A stretch of DNA of 64,000 bases from an uncultured Flavobacteriaceae bacterium (GCA_913065125.1 CAJYAG010000002.1:760087-824086), one strand, 5' to 3'; positions 34,301 to 42,427 are shown, numbered from the stretch's first letter. Numbers and translations: made by a program. Notes: a model not told the origin generated them from the sequence alone.

Positions 34301-35447
34301 TTAAATCTGCTGTACCAGAAAACGTATGCTCTCCATTATTTGGGTAAAAAGTCACTTTTTTTAGTAAACCATCTACACCAGCCGTATAAGTTTGTCCAAT
34401 TTTAGCTTGGTTTAACCAATCATCACTAGCAGTTTGGTTTACTGTAATGTTTGGAGTGCTTATAGCTAGTGAAGTAATATTATTGATACCAGCAACACCG
34501 TTAACGCCTTTTATTTGAAGAAACACATCTCCTGTGGTAGTAATATTATTTACTGTTACTTCATACACTGTAGTTGATACTTGGTTTACATTACTAATGG
34601 TGGCGCCAGCAGCATTTGTTGTAAAATCTGAAACAGTTACATCTTTAACAGGCTTGCTAAAAGTAACTTTATAGGTTACCGTATTTTCGTAGGTGTTTTC
34701 TAAAGAAGGATTTTCTCTTTCTATAGAAGTAACAGAAACTCCTAAAGTTGTAAAACTTTTAATTTCTCCATAACTAGTGCCAGAGCTATTAATTGCATAA
34801 GCTCTGTAATAATAGGTTGTTTCTTCGGTTAAACTACTTATGGTTTCAGAAAAAACACCTGTTCCTGTTCCATTAGTGTCTTTTATAACTCCAGATTCTC
34901 CTATTTCTGGAGTACTGTCTGTAGAAGAATATATTACACCCCTTTCTGTAACTGCATTTCCATTATCAGAAGTTATATTACCACCTATGACAGTAGAAGT
35001 TTTGGTTATTGCTGTTGCAGTTGAAGTTGAAATATCGGGTGCAAATTTTAAACCACTTACAGAAAAGCTCCATGAGCCAGTTGCAGTTCCAGTATGAAGT
35101 CGGACAATATAATACTTATTAGGATTTAATGTTACTGTTACTTGCCCTGGGTTTAATGCTCTAGTTAGATAAGTAGATCCATAATTAGAATCATCTTCAT
35201 AAATATAAAGTCCGTTTCCTGTTACTGGTGCTGAAATCCAATCAAAAGTAACGTTTCCTACAGCATGACTTTTAATTTTAAAAAATTCTACATCGTATGT
35301 ATTAAAAGAACCATTAAATGTACCGTCTTCAGTTATGGTAATAACACCAGAAGCATCAATATCATTATTAGGTTCTGTTTCAGAAATTTGTGAAAAAGAG
35401 TAGCTTATCGTGTAAAATAGTATAACAAAGAGTATTGTTTTTTTCAT
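31344..35447 (-). CDS. T9SS-exported multidomain surface protein (LamG, fibronectin-like repeats)
   Basis: A 1367-residue secreted protein. After a signal peptide (1-19) comes a PPC-like domain (about 20-130), then two near-identical beta repeats of about 90 residues (ADISTSTATAITKTSTV, and VVETTNATNVTSTSATLVG), each with the run VTERGxxYSTTDxxPxIG and GTGTGVFS. A LamG-type domain covers about 615-780 (NALNFDGTDDRVVITDNPAFDFSAGFT). The C-terminus (about 1295-1367) is a type A sorting domain ending GIYIVKIASNKGNITKKIILE. It likely binds polysaccharide or mediates adhesion. It is read after the 86-residue gene with a 12-base gap. Confidence 0.9.
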   Translation of the reverse strand: MKKTILFVILFYTISYSFSQISETEPNNDIDASGVITITEDGTFNGSFNTYDVEFFKIKSHAVGNVTFDWISAPVTGNGLYIYEDDSNYGSTYLTRALNPGQVTVTLNPNKYYIVRLHTGTATGSWSFSVSGLKFAPDISTSTATAITKTSTVIGGNITSDNGNAVTERGVIYSSTDSTPEIGESGVIKDTNGTGTGVFSETISSLTEETTYYYRAYAINSSGTSYGEIKSFTTLGVSVTSIERENPSLENTYENTVTYKVTFSKPVKDVTVSDFTTNAAGATISNVNQVSTTVYEVTVNNITTTGDVFLQIKGVNGVAGINNITSLAISTPNITVNQTASDDWLNQAKIGQTYTAGVDGLLKKVTFYPNNGEHTFSGTADLKIYSGDETNGGTEIHSESINITNSTVASGQEFIVSSTVNVTQGNTYSVVLTNFSGSGSYALNANQSDEYANGHAIFTGMNNSSHLNFDLKIKIEEEIVSFIGDITLSTTAPTTNEKYIKLTPPTLPVVETTNATNVTSTSATLVGTITHQGESAVTERGILYSTTDTNPKIGDTDVTKDTNGTGTGVFSKNITGLTANTIYYYRAYATNTQGTAYGDVKSFRLNNALNFDGTDDRVVITDNPAFDFSAGFTAEAWINPDELSTQTYLSQYDTNQKAFAFILLASGRIEFTVATDGATDQYFESTTTIAAGEWSHITLTFDGTTMKAYINGVAAGTKAVAGTMFASTAPIEIGARNNAYFFNGSIDEVRIWTRVLTETEINNQKDKSVPANANGLAVYYKMNQGIAEGDNSSISLLTDSSSNNLNGTLNNFAKTGATSNFVAGVISTFKNGTKATNTFTTTGNWSTPSNWGLGVVPTQVDKVTINSGKTVTIDVDDLKIDDFTLENTAVLSIPKDKEITIQNSFNSSGTLELSSDKTNSGVLLVEGTSTGTVTYKRGGLLANKWSIVTPPVAGQKIKEFAENVANNIRKRTDITPNKYAISYYDDSQPSGQKWVYYFADMDENLEFEVGKSYAISRATDGEISFTGTLTTDTTTKTVTTNQWNAIGNPFTTYFPANKNGSNSFLNDNLTALDDTYQSIYVWDNAQNKYVVVSEVDDASRSLTPGQGFFVKLKNGQTEITFNQEKRSTKPAAGNNLFEKTKNATPAIKVLLSDGNHTVNTAIKYFDNATADFDKGYDIGNFNSDGLDIFTRLVDGKNKTNFTIQSLPKDNYENMVIPIGIKAKAGKEITFTLTKENIPNNYHVFLEDNVLKTFHQLDEENASYKITVSEDLNTAERFSIHITTQVLSVEKLHQNNLNVYLSNKRTLTITGLSNQKATVKVISILGKELLNKTTRNATLQVPNTLKAGIYIVKIASNKGNITKKIILE

Positions 35448-35459
35448 AATGTAGGATTT

Positions 35460-35720
35460 TTATAACTTTTTTATTTTTTGTTTAATTTTTTTATGAGTAT
35501 GCCAAAGACTAAAAATGGTGTAGCCTAAGTAAATTACATACCCAGAAATTAGTGCTATTATGTACGTGTATTTTTCGTTAAAAAATAAGAATGCAACAGC
35601 CAATAGAACAACACTTATTAGTGATGAAAAAAAGATTAACCACTTGGTAGTTTGTTTAATTTTTCCTTTGTTTTCTTGTAAAGAATAATACAGTGATTTT
35701 TTATGTATGTGTGCATGCAT
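35460..35720 (-). CDS. Small two-span membrane protein (86 aa)
   Basis: Two membrane segments (about 27-46 and 50-70) with a basic, His-containing N-terminus (MHAHIHKKSLYYSL) and a Lys-rich C-terminus (HTHKKIKQKIKKL). No family recognised. It is first in the operon with the T9SS cargo, with a gap of 12 bases. Confidence 0.6.
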   Translation of the reverse strand: MHAHIHKKSLYYSLQENKGKIKQTTKWLIFFSSLISVVLLAVAFLFFNEKYTYIIALISGYVIYLGYTIFSLWHTHKKIKQKIKKL

Positions 35721-35903
35721 CTTGTGATATTTTGATGCAATTTTAAATAAGAATTCTGTTTTTTATCTCATCCTTTTGGGTAGTTTTTTAGTTTTAGCGC
35801 CCTTATTTTACTGACTTTTGTTAAAAACAGTCTTTGAAGCTATCTAAAAAATCAATATTTTTAGATGTGAAGTAAAAATAGATTGTATACTTTAAATAAA
35901 AGG

Positions 35904-36758
35904 TTATTCGGTGTGTGGTAAGTAGCCAATTAATGCTATATCAGGAGATTCTAATAATTGCCTTGGAGTTACAATTGTTTCTTTTATTGGAGGCCAATTT
36001 TCAGAAATAGAAGACATATTTGTAATAAAGTTTTTGTGTAATTCGTCTAAAGAGAAATTAGGTAGTTGTAATTCATTATTTTTAAAGACTTCAAATACAT
36101 TTACTGCCAATTCATACCCTGCATTTTTGTACATCATGGCAACTAAAGGACTGCAAGCAACCATATTTCTTTGATTCAGATTGTTAAATTCATTTATATG
36201 ATATAAAATTTGTTCAACAATGTAATTGGCTTGATCATTTCCAAAAGAATCTGCTATCAATTTATGTAATGTACCTTTTGTATATCGCAAAGAGCAAATA
36301 GCAGCTAATAACCAAGCAGTTTCAAAAGAATAATAACCTTTTATTTTATAAAAATTTCTGATAGATTGATTAATTTCTTGATGAAAATTAACAGGCCTAT
36401 TTTTTAATCTGCATACATACACATTCATAACAGCTTCGTGCGCTAAAGTGTCATTTAATGTAGCGATTCCGATTCCGTTTCCTCCCGCTTGTACTACACA
36501 ATCTTGAAAAGAAAAAGGCACATCTTTATTGTGAAGATGTATGTCTACATTTCCCCATATACCAGCATGATAAATATTCCGATAATTTTTACCTTCTTTC
36601 CCTGGATCAAACCACGCAATTAAATAATGTAATAAATAATAGAAAGCATCTTTTTTACCATTTCCACATTTTTCTAGAAAAGTTAAAGGATTGAAATTAA
36701 AATCTTCAAAAATTAAGATATCACCAATTTGTAAATCTGATTCTTTTAATTTTTTCAT
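35904..36758 (-). CDS. Permuted papain-like (NlpC/P60 or YiiX-type) cysteine peptidase/amidase
   Basis: A 284-residue protein with the permuted papain order: QIGDILIFEDF near the start (10-20), a histidine at residue 64 in IYHAGIWGN, and a cysteine near 200 in NMVACSPLVAMMYKNAG. GDILIF and the H-before-C order are features of YiiX/YaeF-like amidases and lipid-active NlpC/P60 relatives. There is no signal peptide. The following gene (upstream in transcription) is a membrane LuxR regulator, 13 bases away. The substrate could be a lipid or peptide; catalytic activity is inferred. Confidence 0.65.
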   Translation of the reverse strand: MKKLKESDLQIGDILIFEDFNFNPLTFLEKCGNGKKDAFYYLLHYLIAWFDPGKEGKNYRNIYHAGIWGNVDIHLHNKDVPFSFQDCVVQAGGNGIGIATLNDTLAHEAVMNVYVCRLKNRPVNFHQEINQSIRNFYKIKGYYSFETAWLLAAICSLRYTKGTLHKLIADSFGNDQANYIVEQILYHINEFNNLNQRNMVACSPLVAMMYKNAGYELAVNVFEVFKNNELQLPNFSLDELHKNFITNMSSISENWPPIKETIVTPRQLLESPDIALIGYLPHTE

Positions 36759-36771
36759 TAGTTGTATTTGG

Positions 36772-37845
36772 TTATTTGTCGAATAAGATTTTTGAGGTAA
36801 TTTCTGTGCGTTTTTTTACATCTAATTTTTCATAGACATTACGGGTGTGATATTTTACCGTATTGATAGAAATAAATAACTTGTCAGCAATTTGTTGATT
36901 GTTTAAACCTAAACTAATTTGTAATAAAATATCGGTTTCCCTTTCTGTTAACTGATGCTTTTCGGCGAGTTTTTCAATTTTATTTTCTGGAGAATCTGCG
37001 TCATTATTATTTGTAGATTTTATTTTCTGTTCAAGGTTAAGCACTTGAGAAATATATGTTTTTAATTGTGTTCTAATTTTAAAATTTTCTTTTTGTAAAT
37101 TTTTAATACGGTCTGCTAATGCAAATGATAATAAGACAATTTCAAGCGCTCCTCCAAGTTCTAAAGAAGACATTACGAATGCATTTCCTGGTAACCAACC
37201 AGCACCATGTAGTACTCTTATAATTAAACCTAATACATAAGGAATCCAGGCGATTAAATAAAACATGGCTGGTCTAAACCCTTTTCTAAAAGCAACGATT
37301 CCAACAAAAATATAAGAAGGAAATGAAAGTAATACCAACCATCTTCCAAACGGCGTAATTTGTTCTATTGTTAGAAATAAACTTAAAACAGTTAATAATA
37401 AACTTAGGTAAGCAATACCCCACATTAATTTATCTAATAATTTATGGTGTTCTTTTAATTGTAAAAATTCGGAAGTAAATCTACTAGAACAGAACATGCT
37501 TAAACCAGCAAATGTAACGTAGATAATTTCATCTAATTCGGGCCGGTTAGGCCAAAAAAACTGTCCACTAATATTGTTGGTTGCTAATGTTGTTAATATG
37601 TTAAAGATTACCGTACCAACATACAATAGATATGCTTTGTCTTTTAAAGAGAAATAGAGCAATAAATTATAAATTGCCATTACTAACATAAAGCCAAAGA
37701 AGATTCCTAAAAGGAAACTCCGAGAATCTGTTACGACCCAGACTTTGTCTAAAACATCTATATCTTGAGGTGATATAATTTTTAAACTTAAATATTCAAA
37801 AGAAAAAACTATTAAGTTTAAAGTGTAAGATATAAATGAATGCAT
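36772..37845 (-). CDS. 7TM-DISM membrane protein with C-terminal LuxR DNA-binding domain
   Basis: A 357-residue one-piece membrane regulator. Seven spans (about 45-250) match the 7TMR-DISM module (FLLGIFFGFMLVMAIYNLLLYFSLKDKAYLLYV). They are followed by a coiled-coil (about 250-285) and a LuxR/GerE helix-turn-helix (LTERETDILLQISLGLNNQQIADKLFISINTVKYHTRNVYEKL, about 297-340). The usual periplasmic sensor domain before the spans is reduced to about 40 residues, and no room or frame exists upstream for more. It could regulate the adjacent peptidase gene and the divergent 71-residue gene. Confidence 0.85.
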   Translation of the reverse strand: MHSFISYTLNLIVFSFEYLSLKIISPQDIDVLDKVWVVTDSRSFLLGIFFGFMLVMAIYNLLLYFSLKDKAYLLYVGTVIFNILTTLATNNISGQFFWPNRPELDEIIYVTFAGLSMFCSSRFTSEFLQLKEHHKLLDKLMWGIAYLSLLLTVLSLFLTIEQITPFGRWLVLLSFPSYIFVGIVAFRKGFRPAMFYLIAWIPYVLGLIIRVLHGAGWLPGNAFVMSSLELGGALEIVLLSFALADRIKNLQKENFKIRTQLKTYISQVLNLEQKIKSTNNNDADSPENKIEKLAEKHQLTERETDILLQISLGLNNQQIADKLFISINTVKYHTRNVYEKLDVKKRTEITSKILFDK

Positions 37846-38071
37846 AAACTATCTTTAAGTAATAAAGTTTTGGAAGCTAAAAATAATGAAAATTATAGAG
37901 AATAAAAATTGAATTTTTTTATTTCGTAAACGATACAAAAATTTAATTATATAATTGAAATTCAGTATTTTATTTATTTTTTTTAAGGGTTTAAGGTTTT
38001 TTAAAGATTGTTTAATTGTAACAAATATTTTAAATCCTCGTCTTTAAAGTATAACATTAAAACTTAAAATC

Positions 38072-38287
38072 ATGAAATTAGCATCACATCCACGAGTCGT
38101 TGAAAGAGGAATTTTAACATCTGCTTATAAACAAGCAATCAGACAAAATATTAGTGAAATGAAGAGAAAATCTTTGTCTCGCATTAAGACTTCAATTTTA
38201 AACAGCCACGACAAACTTCAAAGTCAGGCCGGAACTGTTTTACAAGTATCACTTTTTGCCATTGTCTTGGTAGTCATTCTTTTTTAG
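38072..38287 (+). CDS. Tail-anchored small protein of unknown function (71 aa)
   Basis: A basic protein (MKLASHPRVVERGILTSAYKQAI) with a single hydrophobic segment at the very C-terminus (about 53-71, TVLQVSLFAIVLVVILF), so the N-terminal part would face the cytoplasm. No family recognised. It is divergent from the 7TM-LuxR gene across 226 bases of AT-rich sequence in which I see no clear -7 box. A strong terminator follows. Confidence 0.55.
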   Translation: MKLASHPRVVERGILTSAYKQAIRQNISEMKRKSLSRIKTSILNSHDKLQSQAGTVLQVSLFAIVLVVILF

Positions 38288-38295
38288 AAAACAAA

Positions 38296-38357
38296 AAAAT
38301 CTCATTTATGCTGAATTTATTTCAGGATCTAACTGAACTCAGCATAAACAAGATTTT
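38296..38357 (+). terminator. Terminator after the 71-residue gene with nested palindromes
   Basis: AAAATCT-CA-TTTATGCTGA (38296-38314) pairs with TCAGCATAAA-CA-AGATTTT (38339-38357); a T-rich tail follows. The loop contains CTGAATTTATTTCAG, the CTGAA-N5-TTCAG family element. Confidence 0.8.
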
Positions 38358-38367
38358 ATTTTTATAA

Positions 38368-38462
38368 TTATTCCTGCGTAGGCAGGAATCCAAAAGGAAC
38401 TACTTTAATAGATTCCTGTTACCCAATCAAGTTGAGCACAGGTTTCACAGTAATGACATTCG
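38368..38462. repeat. TTCCTGCGTAGGCAGGAAT intergenic repeat
   Basis: ATTCCTGC (38370-38377) pairs with GCAGGAAT (38382-38389). Reverse-complemented, the whole block reads TCATTACTGTGAAAC to GCCTACGCAGGAAT and matches the element at 61793-61859. It fills most of the gap before aspC. Confidence 0.7.
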
Positions 38463-38494
38463 TTTTTAAATAAAAAATATAGGAAGTATTTTCT

Positions 38495-39682
38495 TTAACT
38501 TAAAACTTCTTTAATTCTTTTAATTGCTTCTTGTAGTTGCTCTACAGATGCAGCATACGATAAACGTACACAATTTGGTGCGCCAAAAGCTTCACCAGTT
38601 ACTGTTGCAACGTTTGCTTCTTCTAGTAATAACATAGAAAAATCATTGGCATTAGCAATTGTTTTTCCTTTGATTGTTTTTCCAAAAAATGCAGAAATAT
38701 CTGGAAAGACATAAAATGCTCCGTCAGGAATATTTAATTTGAATCCGTCAATTTCTCCAAGTAATTCCAGCACCATATCTCTACGGTTTTTAAATTCATC
38801 TACCATAAACTGAATTTTAGAGACCGGAGCTAACACAGCTGTAATTGCAGCTCTTTGTGCAATACAATTTGTGCCAGATGTAATTTGTCCTTGCATTTTT
38901 GTACATGCTTTTGCAATCCATTCCGGAGCGCCAATATAACCAACTCTCCAACCTGTCATAGCAAAAGCTTTTGCCAATCCGTTTACGGTAATTGTTCTGT
39001 CGTACATATTTTCAATTGCAGCAAAACTAAATGGTTTTGTTCCGTAATTGATGTGTTCATAAATTTCATCAGATAAAATAAATATCTGTGGATGTTTTTC
39101 CAATACTTTTGCCAACGCTCTGTATTCTTGCTCGGTATAAATTGTTCCGCTAGGATTATTTGGCGAGTTAAAGAAAATCATTTTTGTTTTTGGCGTAATT
39201 GCTGCTTCTAATTGTGCTGGAGTAATTTTAAAATCAGTCTCAATTGTAGAAGGAATTTCTTTAAAAGTAGCTTCGCATAAAATTGCGATTGCAGAATAAC
39301 TTACCCAATAAGGTGCAGGTAATAAAATTTCATCACCAGGGTTTAACAAAACTTGTGCAACATTTGCAATAGATTGTTTTGCGCCTGTAGAAACTACAAT
39401 TTGATTTGGGTTGTATTCTAAATTATTATCGCGTTTAAATTTTACACAAATAGCTTCTTTTAATTCTACATAGCCATCAACCGGAGTATACGTGTTGTAA
39501 TTCTGATTGATTGCTTCGATTGCAGCATCTTTAATAAAGTCTGGCGTGTTAAAATCTGGTTCTCCCAAACTTAAACTGATAATATCTTTTCCAGCAGTTT
39601 TTAATTCTCTTGCTTTAGCAGCCATTGCCAATGTCTGAGAAATTGGCAAGCTATTGATTCTGTCCGATAAAGGGTGTGACAT
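38495..39682 (-). CDS. Class I/II aspartate aminotransferase
   Basis: A 395-residue PLP aminotransferase of the Ib subgroup, which interconverts aspartate and 2-oxoglutarate with oxaloacetate and glutamate. DIISLSLGEPDFNTPDFI (about 34-51), the NSPNNPSGTIY motif (about 173-183), and the PLP lysine in TVNGLAKAFAMTGWRVGYIGAP near 232-253 are all present. It follows the desaturase gene by 21 bases. Confidence 0.94.
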   Translation of the reverse strand: MSHPLSDRINSLPISQTLAMAAKARELKTAGKDIISLSLGEPDFNTPDFIKDAAIEAINQNYNTYTPVDGYVELKEAICVKFKRDNNLEYNPNQIVVSTGAKQSIANVAQVLLNPGDEILLPAPYWVSYSAIAILCEATFKEIPSTIETDFKITPAQLEAAITPKTKMIFFNSPNNPSGTIYTEQEYRALAKVLEKHPQIFILSDEIYEHINYGTKPFSFAAIENMYDRTITVNGLAKAFAMTGWRVGYIGAPEWIAKACTKMQGQITSGTNCIAQRAAITAVLAPVSKIQFMVDEFKNRRDMVLELLGEIDGFKLNIPDGAFYVFPDISAFFGKTIKGKTIANANDFSMLLLEEANVATVTGEAFGAPNCVRLSYAASVEQLQEAIKRIKEVLS

Positions 39683-39703
39683 TTTTTAGTTGATGCTTGT
39701 TGT

Positions 39704-40795
39704 TTATGCTAATTCTGGTTGTTTTCCTAAACTACCTAAATGTTTAAAGTGCTCTATAATAGCTCTTCTTGTAGTTTCATATTCGTTGTAGGGTAAATTA
39801 AATTCTTTTGCCGTGTCTTTTACAATTTTTGCTAATTTTTGATAATGTACATGAGAAATATGCGGAAAAATATGATGTTCTACTTGATGATTTAATCCAC
39901 CAGTATAAAAATTAACAATCCAATTGCTAGGTGCAAAATTAGATGTTGTATACAATTGGTGAACTGCCCAAGTATGCTCTAAGTTTCCTTCTTTATCAGG
40001 AACAGGCATTGTTGTTTTAGGAACAATATGTGCCAATTGAAATACCAAACTTAAAATCATTCCTGCTGTATAATGCATAACAAAAAAGCCTATTAAAACT
40101 TTCCACCAGGCAATGTCTAAAACTAAAAGCGGTAACACAATCCAAAGCGCATAATATACTATTTTAGAGATAATTAGCTTTGTCCATTCTACTTTTGGGT
40201 TTGGAAATTTACCGTATGATAATTTACGTTTTAAATAATTACGCATTTGTTTAATATCGGTTGTAATTGCCCAATTGATGGTTAACAATCCGTATAAAAA
40301 AATGGAGTAATATTTTTGAAATTTATGAACTGGAAACCATTTGGCATGTTGAGAAAAACGAATAATTCTACCAGCATCAATATCTTCATCATGATCTTTT
40401 ACATTGGTAAATGTGTGGTGTAAAACATTGTGTTGTACTTTCCAGTTATACACATTTCCGGCAAGTATATAAATACTACTCCCCATTAACTTGTTTACCC
40501 ATTTTTTGCTAGAAAAAGATTCGTGATTGCTATCGTGCATCACATTCATTCCAACACCAGCCATTCCAATCCCCGTTACTACCATTAAAAGTGCCATCAA
40601 CCATTGCGGCATAGAAACGGTTAAGATTAAAATAAACGGAACTAAAAATAACGAAAACATAACGATGGCTTTCGTATATAATTTCCAATTTCCAGTACGT
40701 TTTATATTGTTTTCTTTAAAGTATGAGTTGACTCTTTTGTTTAGTGTTCTAAAAAATTTTGCTTTGTCTACTCTTGAAAAATTTATTGCTTTCAT
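39704..40795 (-). CDS. Membrane fatty acid desaturase (acyl-CoA/lipid type)
   Basis: A 363-residue membrane di-iron enzyme; I use the ATG at 40795 (MKAINFSRVDKAKFF) instead of the longer frame, whose 32 extra residues are unlike the family. Three histidine boxes are visible: HDSNHE (H-x3-H), HNVLHHTFTN and NHQVEHHIFPHISHVHY. Four spans in two pairs hold them. The sequence is of the delta-6/linoleoyl-CoA desaturase group and would introduce double bases into membrane fatty acids, a common cold adaptation of marine bacteria. Position specificity is not provable. Confidence 0.92.
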   Translation of the reverse strand: MKAINFSRVDKAKFFRTLNKRVNSYFKENNIKRTGNWKLYTKAIVMFSLFLVPFILILTVSMPQWLMALLMVVTGIGMAGVGMNVMHDSNHESFSSKKWVNKLMGSSIYILAGNVYNWKVQHNVLHHTFTNVKDHDEDIDAGRIIRFSQHAKWFPVHKFQKYYSIFLYGLLTINWAITTDIKQMRNYLKRKLSYGKFPNPKVEWTKLIISKIVYYALWIVLPLLVLDIAWWKVLIGFFVMHYTAGMILSLVFQLAHIVPKTTMPVPDKEGNLEHTWAVHQLYTTSNFAPSNWIVNFYTGGLNHQVEHHIFPHISHVHYQKLAKIVKDTAKEFNLPYNEYETTRRAIIEHFKHLGSLGKQPELA

Positions 40796-40891
40796 TAATT
40801 GTTTTAAAAATAAGTTACAAAAATATGCTTTTTGAATTTGCTTTATATGATAAACGTCAGTTATTGTTACTAATTGTTTGTTAACAATCAC

Positions 40892-40899
40892 TATTTTTG
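40892..40899 (+). promoter_or_regulatory. Bacteroidota -7 box upstream of rsmG
   Basis: TATTTTTG matches TAnnTTTG, ending 18 bases before the ATG at 40918. No good -33 TTG at the usual spacing. Confidence 0.45.
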
Positions 40900-40917
40900 T
40901 GCTTTTATTACTTTTTT

Positions 40918-41547
40918 ATGAAAATTATACAAAAATACTTTACAAACTTAACTGAAACTCAATTAGAGCAATTTACAAAATTGCAGGAATTATACAAAGA
41001 TTGGAATTTAAAAATTAATGTGGTTTCTCGTAAAGACATCGACGAATTGTATTTACGGCATGTTTTACATTCATTAGGAATTGCAAAAGTAATTTCTTTT
41101 AAACCAGGTTCTAAAGTATTGGATGTTGGAACTGGTGGTGGATTCCCTGGAATTCCGTTAGCAGTTTTATTTCCACAAACACAATTCCATTTGGTAGATT
41201 CTATCGGTAAAAAGATAAAAGTAGTTGATGAAGTTGTTGCAGGTTTGGGTTTGGAAAATGTAAAAACTACACATGGAAGAGTAGAAGATGTAAAGGAACA
41301 ATACGATTATATTGTAAGTAGAGCCGTAGCACAAATGGAAACTTTTGTAGGATGGACCAAAGGAAAAACGCTTAAAAAACAAAACCACGAACTCAAAAAC
41401 GGAATCTTATATTTAAAAGGTGGAGATTTATCTGAGGAACTGGCAAAATATACCTCTGCAACGATTTACGATTTACCAAACTACTTTGAAGAAGAATTTT
41501 TTGAAACTAAAAAAGTAGTGCATTTGGCAATGAAATTTAAAGGGTAA
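40918..41547 (+). CDS. rsmG: 16S rRNA (guanine-527-N7)-methyltransferase
   Basis: A 209-residue SAM-dependent methyltransferase. I use the ATG at 40918 (MKIIQKYFTNLTETQ), which matches the family N-terminus and lies downstream of the -7 box; the upstream ATG (40897) overlaps that box. Motif I VLDVGTGGGFPGIPLAVLFP (about 67-86) and the early NVVSRKDIDELYLRHVLHSL are diagnostic. It modifies G527 in the 530 loop of 16S rRNA; loss gives low-level streptomycin resistance. Confidence 0.95.
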   Translation: MKIIQKYFTNLTETQLEQFTKLQELYKDWNLKINVVSRKDIDELYLRHVLHSLGIAKVISFKPGSKVLDVGTGGGFPGIPLAVLFPQTQFHLVDSIGKKIKVVDEVVAGLGLENVKTTHGRVEDVKEQYDYIVSRAVAQMETFVGWTKGKTLKKQNHELKNGILYLKGGDLSEELAKYTSATIYDLPNYFEEEFFETKKVVHLAMKFKG

Positions 41548-41645
41548 AATATACGTGTAGTGTATGGTTTTGTTGCTTCGTACTATAGATAGCAAAAAGT
41601 ACAGTCTATTTATTCAGTAGCAATGAATTATATATTTGTTGTCTA

Positions 41646-42275
41646 CTAGCTTTTTTTCAAATCAATTATATTTGGTTTTGACTTGTTTTTAGTTATTAAA
41701 TATGCAATAATGATATTTGGAACCCAACTTAGCCATGCGACAATTCTATAAGCGACAGTAAATCCACCTATTAGATTAATCAATATAGGTAGCCAAATTC
41801 TCAAGGTTACAGCACCAAAGCATGCAGCATAACTAAAAATCATTAATTTTTCGTGCAATGCAACATTCTTATTTTTAATTGCTATAAAACTAATAATAGT
41901 AGTGCTTAACCAAATAATACCCAAAGAGTAAAAGCCAAGTATGCTGATAATTCCACCCGTTGCAAAAAAAGCTATATAAAGACCACAAATACCACTTATT
42001 AAAACAGAAATAACATAAATTTTTCCAATTGATTTATGCAGTTTAATTCTATTTCTCCTTAACTTTTTACTAAACTGTAACCATCCAATTAATAAAGCAA
42101 TACCTCCTAAAACTATGTGCCCATAAAATGCAATATTCCATAGATTGTTGCTTAAAAGATCCGCAGATTTTGATGATAATAATCCAAATTGCCTGTCAAT
42201 CAAAAAATAGATAATAGGATATAGACCAACGAGCGTTGATAAAATTCCAATTATAATCCAAGAAGTTTTTTTCAT
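41646..42275 (-). CDS. DUF2306 membrane protein
   Basis: A 209-residue protein with about six spans. The pattern NIAFYGHIVLGGIALLIGWLQF, then KLHKSIGKIYVISVLISG and HEKLMIFSYAACFGAVTLRIW is typical of DUF2306, a family with conserved histidines in the membrane that may bind haem or another cofactor. Function unknown. It lies alone with a 12-base-arm palindrome directly in front of its start codon, suggesting control. Confidence 0.75.
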   Translation of the reverse strand: MKKTSWIIIGILSTLVGLYPIIYFLIDRQFGLLSSKSADLLSNNLWNIAFYGHIVLGGIALLIGWLQFSKKLRRNRIKLHKSIGKIYVISVLISGICGLYIAFFATGGIISILGFYSLGIIWLSTTIISFIAIKNKNVALHEKLMIFSYAACFGAVTLRIWLPILINLIGGFTVAYRIVAWLSWVPNIIIAYLITKNKSKPNIIDLKKS

Positions 42276-42279
42276 TTGT

Positions 42280-42313
42280 ATTTAGTTTTGTTTACCTATA
42301 GACAAAACTAAAT
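42280..42313 (-). promoter_or_regulatory. Palindromic operator or leader hairpin at the DUF2306 gene
   Basis: ATTTAGTTTTGT (42280-42291) and ACAAAACTAAAT (42302-42313) form a perfect 12-base inverted repeat with a 10-base spacer. Read on the minus strand the distal arm contains TAGTTTTG (42310-42303), a TAnnTTTG box. The near arm ends 4 bases before the ATG. It fits an operator for a dimeric regulator or an RNA hairpin over the ribosome-binding region. Confidence 0.6.
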
Positions 42314-42427
42314 TTGAAATGTTACAGTATTTTTTATTTGTTGCTAACTTTAATAATATCGACCGTTTTAATGTTTTAAATTAAGGGTTAGTGAAGTCGT
42401 GTTTTTTAAGTTTAGAAACAAACCAAA

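Noticed and set aside
35721..35903. Possible small gene or RNA in the gap before the T9SS cargo operon
   Set aside because: No open frame with a plausible start and no stable GC-rich structure; probably promoter sequence.
37846..38071. Remnant of a sensor domain upstream of the 7TM-LuxR gene
   Set aside because: All frames on the minus strand are broken by stops and show no beta-domain pattern; simple AT-rich promoter region.
40796..40891. Longer N-terminus of the desaturase
   Set aside because: The extra 32 residues are unlike the family and occupy the promoter space between divergent genes.
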